In this document: one piece after another, positions 1 to 8,515 of the stretch
Numbering within the stretch: position 1 is the stretch's first letter
How the letters are laid out: the number at the start of each line of letters is the position of its first letter
Source of the DNA: Burkholderiales bacterium
GTDB lineage: Bacteria; Pseudomonadota; Gammaproteobacteria; Burkholderiales; Ga0077523
Reading direction: 5' to 3'
DNA length: 64,000 nucleotides
Assembly: GCA_022843925.1 (NCBI GenBank)
Contig: JALHMS010000021.1
Span: 29,025 to 93,024 of the forward strand
Translations under genes and position numbers: made by a program
Notes under the pieces: model-generated
Database searches by the model: none
Seen by the model: only the letters and a program-made list of their open reading frames with translations
What the model was told of the DNA's origin: nothing

Positions 1-86
1 AGTGGGGACGTGCGGATAGCGACAGGCGGCCCGTCGCCGGCGTCGGTAGGCGGGGGTGGCCCATTTAGGAGGGGCCCATGGCCTTG

Positions 87-335
87 TAGGAGGGGGCCAT
101 GCCCCCGAAAGCGGTCAATGCAAGGAGACGCCTCAACCGGATCCATCGCTTTCGCGGGCATGGCCCGCTCCTACAGAAAGCGTGACCATTTCTTCGGTCG
201 GTGGCGCGTCACGCCCCCTGTAGGAGGGGCCCATGGCCTTGTAGGAGGGGGCCATGCCCCCGAAAGCGGTCAATGCTGTGAAGCGTTCAACCGGAACCAC
301 CGCTGTCGCGGGCATGGCCCGCTCCTACGGAAGGT
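87..335. repeat. Two REP-like palindrome doublets (BIME-like)
   Basis: Two copies of an inverted pair. Each has a left arm beginning GTAGGAGGGGGCCATGCCCC followed by CGAAAGCGGTCAATG, and a right arm ending GCGGGCATGGCCCGCTCCTAC, separated by about 40 bp. Copy one is about 87-175 and copy two about 219-335; a partial left arm precedes copy one near 68. The arms can pair with each other and each holds its own small palindrome, as in REP doublets. No gene is supportable in 1-500; the open frames here are translations of the repeat. Confidence 0.75.
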
Positions 336-503
336 GTGACCGTTGCCGCGGTCGGTGGTGCACCCAGCGGGCTCCGCCGTCGGCGCACAATCAAGCCCCT
401 AAGGTTTTGACTTGGGCTGGCCGATATCAGTACCCTGAACGCATATCCTTTCCGCATGCAGCCGCAACGCTCGCCAGCGCCCGCTCACAGACGGAGCCAT
501 TCC

Positions 504-1166
504 ATGCCCAATCTGCACTTCCTCGCCCGCACCGGTCTCGTGGCCGTGCCCCTTGCCTTGACCCTCATTGCGCCGCAGACGGCACGCGCGCAAGCCGGCT
601 TCAAGCTTCCCGAGGCGGCCAACCCGGTCACGGGGCTGTATGTGATCGGCACGCTCGGACCTTCCCAGGGCAACGACGAGACGGCATCGCTGGCGCGGGC
701 CACGGCAGCGGTGGGTGTGCCGAACAGCACCATCGTCGAATCCAAGCGCTTCACCGGCAGCGTCGGCGTGGGTTACCGCTTCAACCAGTACTGGGGTATC
801 GAAGGCGGCTTCGTCGACATCGGTCGGCTCGAGTTGAATGCCTCCGGCACCGGCGAATTCTTCGGCCGATCCAAGATGCGCGGCGGCCAGTTCGCCTTGG
901 TGGGCTACCTTCCTGCGACGGACACCCTGTCGTTCTTCGTCAAGTTCGGCGGCGTCTGGGCCCGCACCAACTACGAAGACAATTTCGGCGGCTCCGACTC
1001 TTCGAACAGCCTGCGTTCCTATTGGGGCCTGGGACTGCAGTCGCACTTCAACCGCAACCTGTTCGGGCGCCTGGAGTTCCTGCGCTACGGCAACATCGGG
1101 TCGACGGCCAGCGGCCAGACGAGCTTCAACCATTACATGATGGGCGTGGGCTACCTGATCGATTGA
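504..1166 (+). CDS. Outer-membrane beta-barrel protein (OmpA/OmpW-like)
   Basis: A 220-aa secreted protein. The ATG at 504 is preferred over an in-frame ATG at 456 because GACGGAG lies about 8 nt upstream of it and because residues 1-30 then form a normal signal peptide ending ARAQA. The mature part alternates hydrophobic and aromatic residues, with strand-like motifs such as VGVGYRFNQYWGIEGGF and WGLGLQSHFNRNLFGRLEFLR, and ends in a strand running to YLID. This is the pattern of 8-stranded outer-membrane barrels of the PF13505 type. Such proteins act as small porins or surface proteins; the substrate cannot be read from the sequence. It is monocistronic, with a strong terminator 22 bp downstream. 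Confidence 0.8.
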   Translation: MPNLHFLARTGLVAVPLALTLIAPQTARAQAGFKLPEAANPVTGLYVIGTLGPSQGNDETASLARATAAVGVPNSTIVESKRFTGSVGVGYRFNQYWGIEGGFVDIGRLELNASGTGEFFGRSKMRGGQFALVGYLPATDTLSFFVKFGGVWARTNYEDNFGGSDSSNSLRSYWGLGLQSHFNRNLFGRLEFLRYGNIGSTASGQTSFNHYMMGVGYLID

Positions 1167-1187
1167 GCAACGCGCCGAGCGCACGAG

Positions 1188-1220
1188 ACAAGGGCGACCT
1201 GCGGGTCGCCCTTGTTGCTT
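1188..1220 (+). terminator. Rho-independent terminator of the barrel gene
   Basis: Perfect 12-bp stem: ACAAGGGCGACC (1188-1199), loop TGCG, GGTCGCCCTTGT (1204-1215), followed by TGCTTTG. The T tract is short, but the stem is very stable and lies 22 bp after the stop codon. Confidence 0.75.
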
Positions 1221-1230
1221 TGCGGCGGGG

Positions 1231-1535
1231 CATGGTGGGCCGGACCCCGAAAGCGGTCGATGCATGGAAGCGTCTCACCTGGGACCATCACTATCGCGGC
1301 CATGGGCCGCTCCTAAAAAAGTTTGGTCCATTCCGGCGTCAGGTGACGTATCCACCATCCCTGTAGGAGGGGGCCATGCCCCCGAAAGCGGTCGATGCCA
1401 TGGAACCGCTTCGACCGGAACCAGCGAACAGCTCGCCCATCGCCACCGCTCGCGGCGTATCCACCGGGGGATATACAAGGGGCCCTCGCCTTGTTCGTAC
1501 GACCTGCGGCCAAGCTGCCGCGGGCCGACAGCTCA
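1231..1535. repeat. REP-like doublets plus a ~65-bp companion repeat
   Basis: A degenerate doublet lies at about 1231-1312, and a further left arm (GTAGGAGGGGGCCATGCCCC) at about 1363-1400. Then at about 1465-1530 comes a separate element containing ACAAGGGGCCCTCGCCTTGT and GACCTGCGGCCAAGCTGCCG. The same companion element recurs inverted at about 28856-28925, again beside a REP doublet, so the two travel together. There is no coding evidence in 1221-1605. Confidence 0.6.
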
Positions 1536-1605
1536 GGAATGCGTGGCCTGCACCAGCCATGCGAAGGAGAGCGGGACCGCCGAGAGGCTCGTGCTTCGAA
1601 GGAGT

Positions 1606-2019
1606 TCACTCGACCGCGCGCGCGAATCGGTCGAAGACGAGGTGCCCCGCCCCTGCCGCGATGCCGGTGACCATGCTGCCCCAGGTCACGTCCACCATGG
1701 CAATCAAGGCCGGCCAGTGCTTCAGTGTCGCGAGATTCGTGAGGTCGTACGTGGCATAGGCAAAGAATCCGAACAGTGTTCCGGAGACGAGGGTTTCGCG
1801 CAGACCCGCGGCCGGTCCAGGGGGTGTCACCGCAAACACGGTGATCCCGAGCGGGTAGATGACATAGAAGAGCGCGACGACAGGAAGGTTCGGCCGCTCG
1901 GCCATCAGATGACCAATACCATTCACGTACATGGACCGTGCGATCACTCCGAGCCAGAGGAAGTCGAGGACGACCATCACCACGGCGACAGCAGCGTAGG
2001 CGGCAAGGTAACGGCGCAT
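1606..2019 (-). CDS. DUF2177 family membrane protein
   Basis: A 137-aa polytopic protein with four predicted membrane segments (about residues 5-27, 44-66, 78-98 and 108-128). It has the LDFLWLG motif in helix 1 and the FFAYATYDLTNLATLK motif that mark the DUF2177 family (PF09945). The family function is unknown. Length is normal. It is transcribed convergently to the upstream barrel gene and divergently from the P-type ATPase at 2239. No strong SD is visible at the ATG. Confidence 0.85.
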   Translation of the reverse strand: MRRYLAAYAAVAVVMVVLDFLWLGVIARSMYVNGIGHLMAERPNLPVVALFYVIYPLGITVFAVTPPGPAAGLRETLVSGTLFGFFAYATYDLTNLATLKHWPALIAMVDVTWGSMVTGIAAGAGHLVFDRFARAVE

Positions 2020-2238
2020 CGATCGGCGGACTCGGTTGGGGGGTGGAGAAGAGGTTACGCCATGCCGCTGTGTCGTCCTACGAAATCACAGCGCTTCGTC
2101 CTCGCCGCGAGTCGCCCGATATGCATCCCAGCTCTGACATCACGGGTGGCGATCGCAGGGAGCGACGGGTAGGTAGGCGCAATCCTCGCCGCCACCTCTG
2201 CCCCATCATGCAGGTCTCAGACCTCCACGCGGGAAACC

Positions 2239-5058
2239 ATGGACGACAAACCAAAGCCCGCCCCTGCCGACGATCCATCGGTGCTCGACGCCAACGCCGT
2301 CGCTGCCGCGCTCGGCACCGATCGCCAGGCGGGGCTGACCGCCGCAGAGGCAGCCCGCCGACTGGCGGACGCCGGGCCCAATACGCTGCGTTCCGCGCCG
2401 CCGATCCCGGCGTGGCGGCGCATGGCGGCGCAGTTCCGCGATCCGCTCATCCACCTGCTGCTGGTCGCGATCGCGATTGCCGCTGCCGCCTGGGCGATCG
2501 AGGGCTTCGAGGGCTGGCCCGTGGACGCGATCGCCGTGGCGGCGATCGTCCTGCTGAACGGCGTGCTCGGCTACGTGCAGGAGGCGCGGGCGGCCGACGC
2601 GGTGGCCGCACTCGCACGCATGACCGCGGTGACCTCGGCCGTGATCCGCGACGGCGTGCTGCTGCGCGTGCCCTGCACCGGGCTGGTCCGCGGCGACCTG
2701 CTCGTCCTCGGCGAAGGCGATGCCGTGGGCGCCGATGCGCGTCTGCTGGAAGTGGCCGCGCTCCGCGTGCAGGAGGCTTCGCTCACCGGCGAGAGCGAAG
2801 CGGTGCTGAAGGACGCCGCGACGCTGCCCGCGACGGCGGCGCTCGGCGATCGCCTGTGCATGGTCTTCAAGGGCACGGCCGTCGTGCAGGGCACGGGCCG
2901 TGCGGTGGTCACCGCCACCGGCATGGACACAGAGATGGGCGCGATCGCGACGATGCTGGAGGCTGCGGTCGAAGCGCCGACGCCGCTGCAGAATGAGGTC
3001 GCGCGGATCGGCCGCACCCTCGGCATCGCAGTCGTCGTCATCGCGGTGGTGGTGGTCGGGACGATCCTCGCCATCTCGGAGATCCGCGGCCTCGACGACG
3101 TGATCGACGTGCTGCTGCTCGGCGTGTCGCTCGCCGTGGCGGCCGTCCCCGAGGGGCTCCCTGCGATCCTGTCGGTCGTGCTCGCCCTGGGCGTGCAGCG
3201 CATGGCGAAGCACAAGGCCATCGTGAAGAAGCTCTCCTCCGTGGAGACGCTGGGCTCGGCCTCGGTCATCGCCTCCGACAAGACCGGCACGCTGACCCGC
3301 GCGGAGATGACGATCCAGCGGGTCATGACGGCCTCGGGCAGCACGCATGTCGCGGGGGTCGGCTACGCGCCGGAGGGCGAGGTCCGGCACGAGGGCGACG
3401 ACGCGGTGCGCGGGGAATCCATCGTGGTGCTGAGCGGCGGCAGCCTGGCCGGCGATGCGGTGCTGCGCCAGGTGCCCGACGGCGCGTGGGAGATCCAGGG
3501 GGATCCCACCGAGGCCGCGTTTCTCGTGGCCGAGGGCAAGCTGGGCGTGACGGGCGAACGCGAGGCGCGATTCGACCGCGTGAGCGAGATCCCCTTCACG
3601 TCCGAACGCAAGATGATGTCGACGATCGTGCGCGATCACGCGCACGGCGATCATCTCGTGCTCATCTCGAAGGGCGCGCCGGGCGTCCTGCTCGGGCGGT
3701 GCACGCGGGTGCGGGTGGGGGCGGACGTCGTACCGCTCGATGCGGCAATGCGCGCGCGGATCGTGGCGGACGTCGACGCACTGTCGGACGCCGCGCTGCG
3801 GACACTCGCCGTGGCGTACCGCGAACTGGATACCGACGAGGACCCGCAGGCGACCGACACGATCGAGCGCGATCTCGTCTTCGCGGGCACGGTGGGGATG
3901 ATCGATCCGCCGCGGAAGGAGGCGGCCACCGCCATCCGCGAAGCCCACCGCGCCGGCATCCGCGTGATGATGATCACGGGCGACCACCCGCGCACGGCGG
4001 TGCGGATCGCCGCCGATCTCGGCATCGTCGGCAAGGATGCGACGGCCCTGACGGGACAGCAGATCGACGCCATGGACGACGCCGCGTTCGCGGCGGCGGT
4101 GCGCAAGACGTCCGTCTACGCGCGGGTGGCACCGGAACACAAGATGCGCATCGTGGCGGCGCTGCAGGCCGACGGCAGCGTTGTCGCGATGACCGGCGAC
4201 GGCGTCAACGACGCCCCAGCACTGAAGGCCGCCGACATCGGCATCGCGATGGGCGGCATCGGCACCGAGGTCACCAAGGAGGCCGCGCGCATGATCCTCG
4301 CGGACGACAACTTCGCGACGATCGTGCGCGCGGTGCGCGAAGGGCGCGCCATCTTCGACAACATCCGCAAGTGCCTGCGCTACCTGCTCTCGTCGAACCT
4401 GGGCGAGGTGCTGACGGTGTTCCTGGGCGTGGTGGGCGCCGGCGCGTTGGGCCTCGCGGTGCCCGGCGGCGGCGTGGTGCTGCCGCTGCTCGCGACGCAG
4501 ATCCTGTGGATCAACCTGCTCACCGACTCATGGCCCGCGATGGCGCTGGGCGTCGACCCGGAGACCGACGACGTGATGGCGCGCCGGCCGCGTGCGCCGG
4601 ACGAGCGCGTGATCGATGGGCGCATGTGGGCCGGCGTGCTGCAGGTAGGCATCGTGATGGCGATCGCGACGCTGCTCACGATGGACATGCATCTGCCCGG
4701 CGGCCTCATCGAAGGCACGCACGACATGACGCACGCGCGCACGGCGGGCTTCACCGTTCTCGTGCTGGCGCAGCTATACAACTGCCTCAACGCCCGCTCG
4801 GAAACGACGAGCGCGTTCTTGCACCTCTTCGTCAACCCATGGCTGTGGGGCGCCATCGCGGCATCTCTCATGCTGCAAGTGGCGGTGGTGAACGTCGGGT
4901 TCCTCAACCAGGCCTTCGGCACGGTGCCGCTCTCGCTAGCGGAGTGGGGCGTGTGCGCCGCCATCGCGAGCGTGGTGCTGTGGGTGGACGAGGTGAGGAA
5001 GCTCATCTGGCGGGTGTGGCGGAAGCAGCCGGTGAAGGCGATGGGGGCGTCCGCGTAG
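2239..5058 (+). CDS. P-type Ca2+-transporting ATPase (SERCA/PMCA-like, P2 type)
   Basis: A 939-aa inner-membrane cation pump. Domains in order: N-terminal cation-ATPase domain (residues 10-75), M1-M2, actuator domain with the TGES motif, M3-M4 with VPEGLP (Glu305), P-domain with DKTGTLT (phosphorylated Asp347), nucleotide-binding domain, TGDGVNDAPALK hinge near 652-664, and M5-M10. Residues that bind Ca2+ in SERCA are conserved by position: PEGL in M4, SSNLGEV in M5 (Asn, Glu) and INLLTDS in M6 (Asn, Thr, Asp). Calcium export is therefore the best inference; other P2 substrates such as Mn2+ remain possible. The ATG at 2239 follows GCGGGAAACC. The 3' end runs straight into a tandem repeat array. 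Confidence 0.92.
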   Translation: MDDKPKPAPADDPSVLDANAVAAALGTDRQAGLTAAEAARRLADAGPNTLRSAPPIPAWRRMAAQFRDPLIHLLLVAIAIAAAAWAIEGFEGWPVDAIAVAAIVLLNGVLGYVQEARAADAVAALARMTAVTSAVIRDGVLLRVPCTGLVRGDLLVLGEGDAVGADARLLEVAALRVQEASLTGESEAVLKDAATLPATAALGDRLCMVFKGTAVVQGTGRAVVTATGMDTEMGAIATMLEAAVEAPTPLQNEVARIGRTLGIAVVVIAVVVVGTILAISEIRGLDDVIDVLLLGVSLAVAAVPEGLPAILSVVLALGVQRMAKHKAIVKKLSSVETLGSASVIASDKTGTLTRAEMTIQRVMTASGSTHVAGVGYAPEGEVRHEGDDAVRGESIVVLSGGSLAGDAVLRQVPDGAWEIQGDPTEAAFLVAEGKLGVTGEREARFDRVSEIPFTSERKMMSTIVRDHAHGDHLVLISKGAPGVLLGRCTRVRVGADVVPLDAAMRARIVADVDALSDAALRTLAVAYRELDTDEDPQATDTIERDLVFAGTVGMIDPPRKEAATAIREAHRAGIRVMMITGDHPRTAVRIAADLGIVGKDATALTGQQIDAMDDAAFAAAVRKTSVYARVAPEHKMRIVAALQADGSVVAMTGDGVNDAPALKAADIGIAMGGIGTEVTKEAARMILADDNFATIVRAVREGRAIFDNIRKCLRYLLSSNLGEVLTVFLGVVGAGALGLAVPGGGVVLPLLATQILWINLLTDSWPAMALGVDPETDDVMARRPRAPDERVIDGRMWAGVLQVGIVMAIATLLTMDMHLPGGLIEGTHDMTHARTAGFTVLVLAQLYNCLNARSETTSAFLHLFVNPWLWGAIAASLMLQVAVVNVGFLNQAFGTVPLSLAEWGVCAAIASVVLWVDEVRKLIWRVWRKQPVKAMGASA

Positions 5059-5069
5059 GGCGGAGCGTC

Positions 5070-6110
5070 GTGGGTCGGGCTCCGCCCGACGCGTGCGCGC
5101 CTGGATTCATCGCTGTGCCCAAGCCAGCGCAGCGTCGAGCGATGCTCGACCCACGAAGGACTCTCGCCCCTGGATGCCTCGGTACTCAAAACAACCCCCG
5201 TGGGTCGGGCTCCGCCCGACGCCCGCGCGCCTGGATTCATCGCTGTACCCAAGCCTGCGCAGCGTCGAGCGATGCTCGACCCACGGGGGACTCTCGCCCC
5301 TGGATGCCTCGGTACTGAAAACGACCCCCGTGGGTCGGGCTCCGCCCGACGCCCGCGCGCCTGGATTCATCGCTGTGCCCAAGCCAGCGCAGCGTCGAGC
5401 GATGCTCGACCCACGAAGGGAAGTCGCCCCTGGATGCCTCAACGCCGAAAACAACCCCCGTGGGTCGGGCTCCGCCCGACGCCCGCGCGCCTGGATTCAT
5501 CGCTGTACCCAAGCCAGCGCAGCGTCGAGCGATGCTCGACCCACGAAGGGAAGTCGCCCCTGGATGCCTCAACGCCGAAAGCAACCCCCGTGGGTCGGGC
5601 TCCGCCCGACGCCCGCGCGCCTGGATTCATCGCTGTGCCCAAGCCAGCGCAGCGTCGAGCGATGCTCGACCCACGAAGGACTCTCGCCCCTGGATGCCTC
5701 AACGCCGAAAACAACCCCCGTGGGTCGGGCTCCGCCCGACGCCCGCGCGCCTGGATTCATCGCTGTGCCCAAGCCTGCGCAGCGTCGAGCGATGCTCGAC
5801 CCACGAAGGGACCTTCGTTCCTGGATGCCTCGGTACTGAAAACAACCCCCGTGGGTCGGGCTCCGCCCGACGCCCGCGCGCCTGGATTCATCGCTGTGCC
5901 CAAGCCAGCGCAGCGTCGAGCAGTGCTCGACCCACGAAGGACTCTCGCCCCTGGATGCCTCAACGCCGAAAACAATCCCCGTGGGTCGGGCTCCGCCCGA
6001 CGCCCGCGCGCCTGGATTCATCGCTGTGCCCAAGCCAGCGCAGCGTCGAGCAGTGCTTGACCCACGAAGGTAAGTCGCCACTGGATTCCCCAGCGCCGAA
6101 AACAACCCCC
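5070..6110. repeat. Tandem array A: 8 units of ~130 bp with palindromic REP-like ends
   Basis: Units start at 5070, 5200, 5330, 5460, 5590, 5720, 5851 and 5981, a period of 130 (once 131). Each begins GTGGGTCGGGCTCCGCCCGA, which carries its own hairpin (GTCGGGC/GCCCGAC). A second hairpin follows (GTCGAGC-GAT-GCTCGAC) ending CGACCCAC, so the unit ends are inverted repeats of each other. A spacer of about 44 bp exists in two versions, one with CCTCGGTACT and one with CCTCAACGCC. The array starts 12 bp after the ATPase stop codon. Long open frames on both strands are repeat translations, not genes. Confidence 0.95.
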
Positions 6111-6207
6111 GTCGATTCAGCGGGCGCACACGCGATCACAGTTCCCTGTTGAACGTCATCGCGGATCCGCTGCCTGAGCAGCCGCAACGCTTCCCAAGGA
6201 GCCTCCG

Positions 6208-6822
6208 ATGTCTCGTCTGCTGTTCGTCCTCGCCCTGTTGATGGTCTCGCTGCCCGGGATGGCCGTGGAGGAACCCGCCTTCACCGTCGAGCGGAGCCTC
6301 GCCGAGAACATCGAGATCCGTCGGTACGCACCCTATGTGGTGGCCGAGGTCGTGGTGCCGGGTCCGGCCGAGAAAGCGGGCGGTCAGGCGTTCCCCATCC
6401 TGTCGGGCTACATCTTCGGAAAGAATCAGGGCGCCCGGAAACTCGAGATGACGGCTCCCGTCACGCAGGCGGCCGCGCCGGTGAAGATGGAGATGACGGC
6501 ACCGGTGGCGCAGGCGGCGACGCAGGACGGCTTCGTCGTGCAGTTCGTTCTGCCGAAGACGGTGACGCTCGACACGGCGCCGGTGCCGAACGACGCGCGC
6601 GTGCGCCTTCGCGAGGTGCCGGCATCGAGAGTCGCCGTGATCCGCTATTCGGGCTTCTGGTCCGACGCCAACTACGAACGCCATCGGGCGAAGCTGGAGG
6701 CGGCGCTCGCATCGGCGTCGCTGACGGCGTCGGGTCCGCCCGTGTACTCGCGCTACAACCCGCCCTTCACGCCGTGGTTCCTCCGGCGGAACGAGATCTG
6801 GATGCCGCTGCCGGCGGAGTGA
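6208..6822 (+). CDS. SOUL-family haem-binding-like protein, secreted
   Basis: 204 aa with a signal peptide (about 1-19, ending GMA). Family hallmarks of SOUL/p22HBP (PF04832) are present: the N-terminal YxVxRxxxxxxxIRRYxPY region (FTVERSLAENIEIRRYAPY), YIFGKNQGARKLEMTAPV, the repeated KMEMTAPV, a mid-domain FVLPK, and the C-terminal YNPPFTPWFLRRNEIWMPL. The family binds haem or related tetrapyrroles in eukaryotes; the bacterial periplasmic role is not defined. The SD CCAAGGAGCC lies 8 nt upstream of the ATG. The gene stands alone between array A and the GGDEF region. The 380 bp after it (6823-7205) show no convincing gene. Confidence 0.9.
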   Translation: MSRLLFVLALLMVSLPGMAVEEPAFTVERSLAENIEIRRYAPYVVAEVVVPGPAEKAGGQAFPILSGYIFGKNQGARKLEMTAPVTQAAAPVKMEMTAPVAQAATQDGFVVQFVLPKTVTLDTAPVPNDARVRLREVPASRVAVIRYSGFWSDANYERHRAKLEAALASASLTASGPPVYSRYNPPFTPWFLRRNEIWMPLPAE

Positions 6823-7205
6823 GGTCCGCGCGTTGCCGTTCGGGATCGGCGATTCGCATGCCGCTGCCATGGCACCCGGACCTGTCGGGCACCTGCGACA
6901 GGAGCGTAGGCGGCGACCTCGACCACGGCATGCGGAACGGCGTCGCCGCGGTGCATCGCGGGCGCAGTCCCGACCTCGCTTCCGGGAGTGGAAACGCCAA
7001 TGGAATAAGCGGCCGCGTGCGCCGTGCGGCGAACGGTCGCGGCAGGCGGCGCGGATCGTGGCGCCGATCTTGCGATCGCGGATGGACGTTGCAACGACCC
7101 GCGATGGATCGGAGGGCTCCCGCATGACGGCACCTGCGGGCAGTGAACCTCCGGACGCGCGATCCCCGGGGCTGCCCCGTCCACGCACAGCGCCGAGTCC
7201 AGACC

Positions 7206-7421
7206 ATGAACAGACCTGTCTTTCCCCGCATTCCCGAGGCTCGCCGTCGCGCGCAGGAGCGCGCCTCCGCACGCGCACGCGTCCCCGTCGAGAACCCGGT
7301 GGTGCCGGCCACCACGGGAATCATCCCCTCTCGCGATCCAGCCCATCCGGCGCAGCGCGGGGACGGCATCGCGCTCGCGCCGCTCGAACCAGGCGCGTCG
7401 GACAGTGGTGGGGCGCCGTGA
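7206..7421 (+). CDS. Possible small protein coupled to the GGDEF gene
   Basis: A 71-aa open frame rich in Pro, Ala and Arg. It has no recognisable family, no signal peptide and no membrane segment. Its support is positional: its TGA (7419-7421) overlaps the GTG (7418) that begins the GGDEF frame, a GTGA coupling also used by the permease pair downstream. The SD before ATG 7206 is weak. It may be a chance frame in high-GC DNA. Confidence 0.25.
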   Translation: MNRPVFPRIPEARRRAQERASARARVPVENPVVPATTGIIPSRDPAHPAQRGDGIALAPLEPGASDSGGAP

Positions 7422-8458
7422 CGGGACGGGACGACCTCAGGTACGATGCCCGGGGCGACGCCCTGCGGCGCTGGCGGGTGGTGCCGGCAGCGGCACACAC
7501 TGCGTCGGCGCGCTGGGGGCTGCCGCGCGGACCGTCGGCGAACGGCGTCGGTCCGGATCGCGCGACGCCGGGCGCCACGCACGGCGTCACCCACCCGGTG
7601 CGCGATGTTGCCACCGTGCCCACCCCCACGTTCCCCGGCGCTGCGCCCGGTCGACCCGACACGGACTGGATCCAGTGGCTCGATGTCTGGAAGGCGAGAC
7701 TTCTCCACACGGCAGGGCGTCCCCCGTTGCCTGCGATCCCTCATCAGGACCTGCGCAGGACGCGGATCGACCAGATACGGGCCGATGCCGTCGAGTTCGT
7801 GGCGGCGCTCGACCAGGGACACGCTGCGCTCGTACGCGAGCTGCAGCGGACGCGTCGTCTCGAGGCGGAAGTGGTGGCGGCGCGCGCCGCGCTCGCCGAA
7901 GCGCTGGTCGACCTGGCAGGCACGCGAGCCGGCGAGCGGCACGCACGGCATCTCGCGCTTCACGACGGGCTCACGGCGTTGCCGAATCGCCGCTACTTCC
8001 GGGAGCAGCTCACCAGCGCCCTGGAGCAGCGCGGGCAGGACGGCGGTCCGGTCGCCGTGCTGTATCTCGATCTCGACGGTTTCAAACCGATCAACGACGC
8101 CCATGGCCACGATATCGGGGACAAGCTGCTGCAGATAGTGGCGGCGCGCCTGTCGCGCGCCGTGCGCGCGGGCGACATGGTCAGCCGCCTCGGTGGCGAC
8201 GAGTTCGCCTGCCTGATCGAGGGCATCGCGGACCGCGGGCAGCTCGTCCACCTGGCGGACAAGCTGTTCGATGCGGTGTCGGCGCCCCTCGGGATCGGGG
8301 CGCTGGAGCTCGTCGTGCGCCCGAGCATCGGCATCGCCGTGAGCCCGTCGGACGGCGTAACGGCCGAGCGCCTGATCGAGAGCGCGGACACCGCGATGTA
8401 TTGCGCGAAGCGCGCCGGGGCCGGGTACGCGTTCGCGGTGGACGGCGCCGGGGACTGA
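7418..8458 (+). CDS. GGDEF-domain diguanylate cyclase
   Basis: 346 aa if read from GTG 7418; starts upstream in the same open frame are possible but look non-coding. The N-terminal ~100 residues are low-complexity and unassigned. Residues ~100-170 form a helical/coiled-coil segment (RADAVEFVAAL to ALAEALVDLAG). Residues ~180-340 are a GGDEF domain with DGLTALPNRRYF at the start, LDLDGFKPINDAHGHDIGD, and an intact active-site signature GGDEF at 259-263. The domain makes cyclic di-GMP from two GTP. There is no membrane segment and no EAL domain, so a cytosolic cyclase is expected. It lies 57 bp upstream of a large sensor kinase in the same direction, so joint signalling is possible. Confidence 0.85.
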   Translation: MTGRDDLRYDARGDALRRWRVVPAAAHTASARWGLPRGPSANGVGPDRATPGATHGVTHPVRDVATVPTPTFPGAAPGRPDTDWIQWLDVWKARLLHTAGRPPLPAIPHQDLRRTRIDQIRADAVEFVAALDQGHAALVRELQRTRRLEAEVVAARAALAEALVDLAGTRAGERHARHLALHDGLTALPNRRYFREQLTSALEQRGQDGGPVAVLYLDLDGFKPINDAHGHDIGDKLLQIVAARLSRAVRAGDMVSRLGGDEFACLIEGIADRGQLVHLADKLFDAVSAPLGIGALELVVRPSIGIAVSPSDGVTAERLIESADTAMYCAKRAGAGYAFAVDGAGD

Positions 8459-8515
8459 CCGGGCGCCGGGAGGCCGGGGAATCGCGCGCTCAAGGATCTG
8501 CGGGGCATTGTCGAT

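Noticed and set aside
5093..6152. Overlapping long open frames on both strands with RPTPARLDSSL-like repeated peptides
   Set aside because: They are translations of tandem array A in several frames at once, with no SD and no domain. The period of 130 is not a multiple of three, so the frames rotate.
6833..7417. An upstream extension of the GGDEF open frame to 541 aa
   Set aside because: The extra N-terminal part is Arg/Pro/Gly-rich with no domain or SD; GTG 7418 or a later start is more likely.
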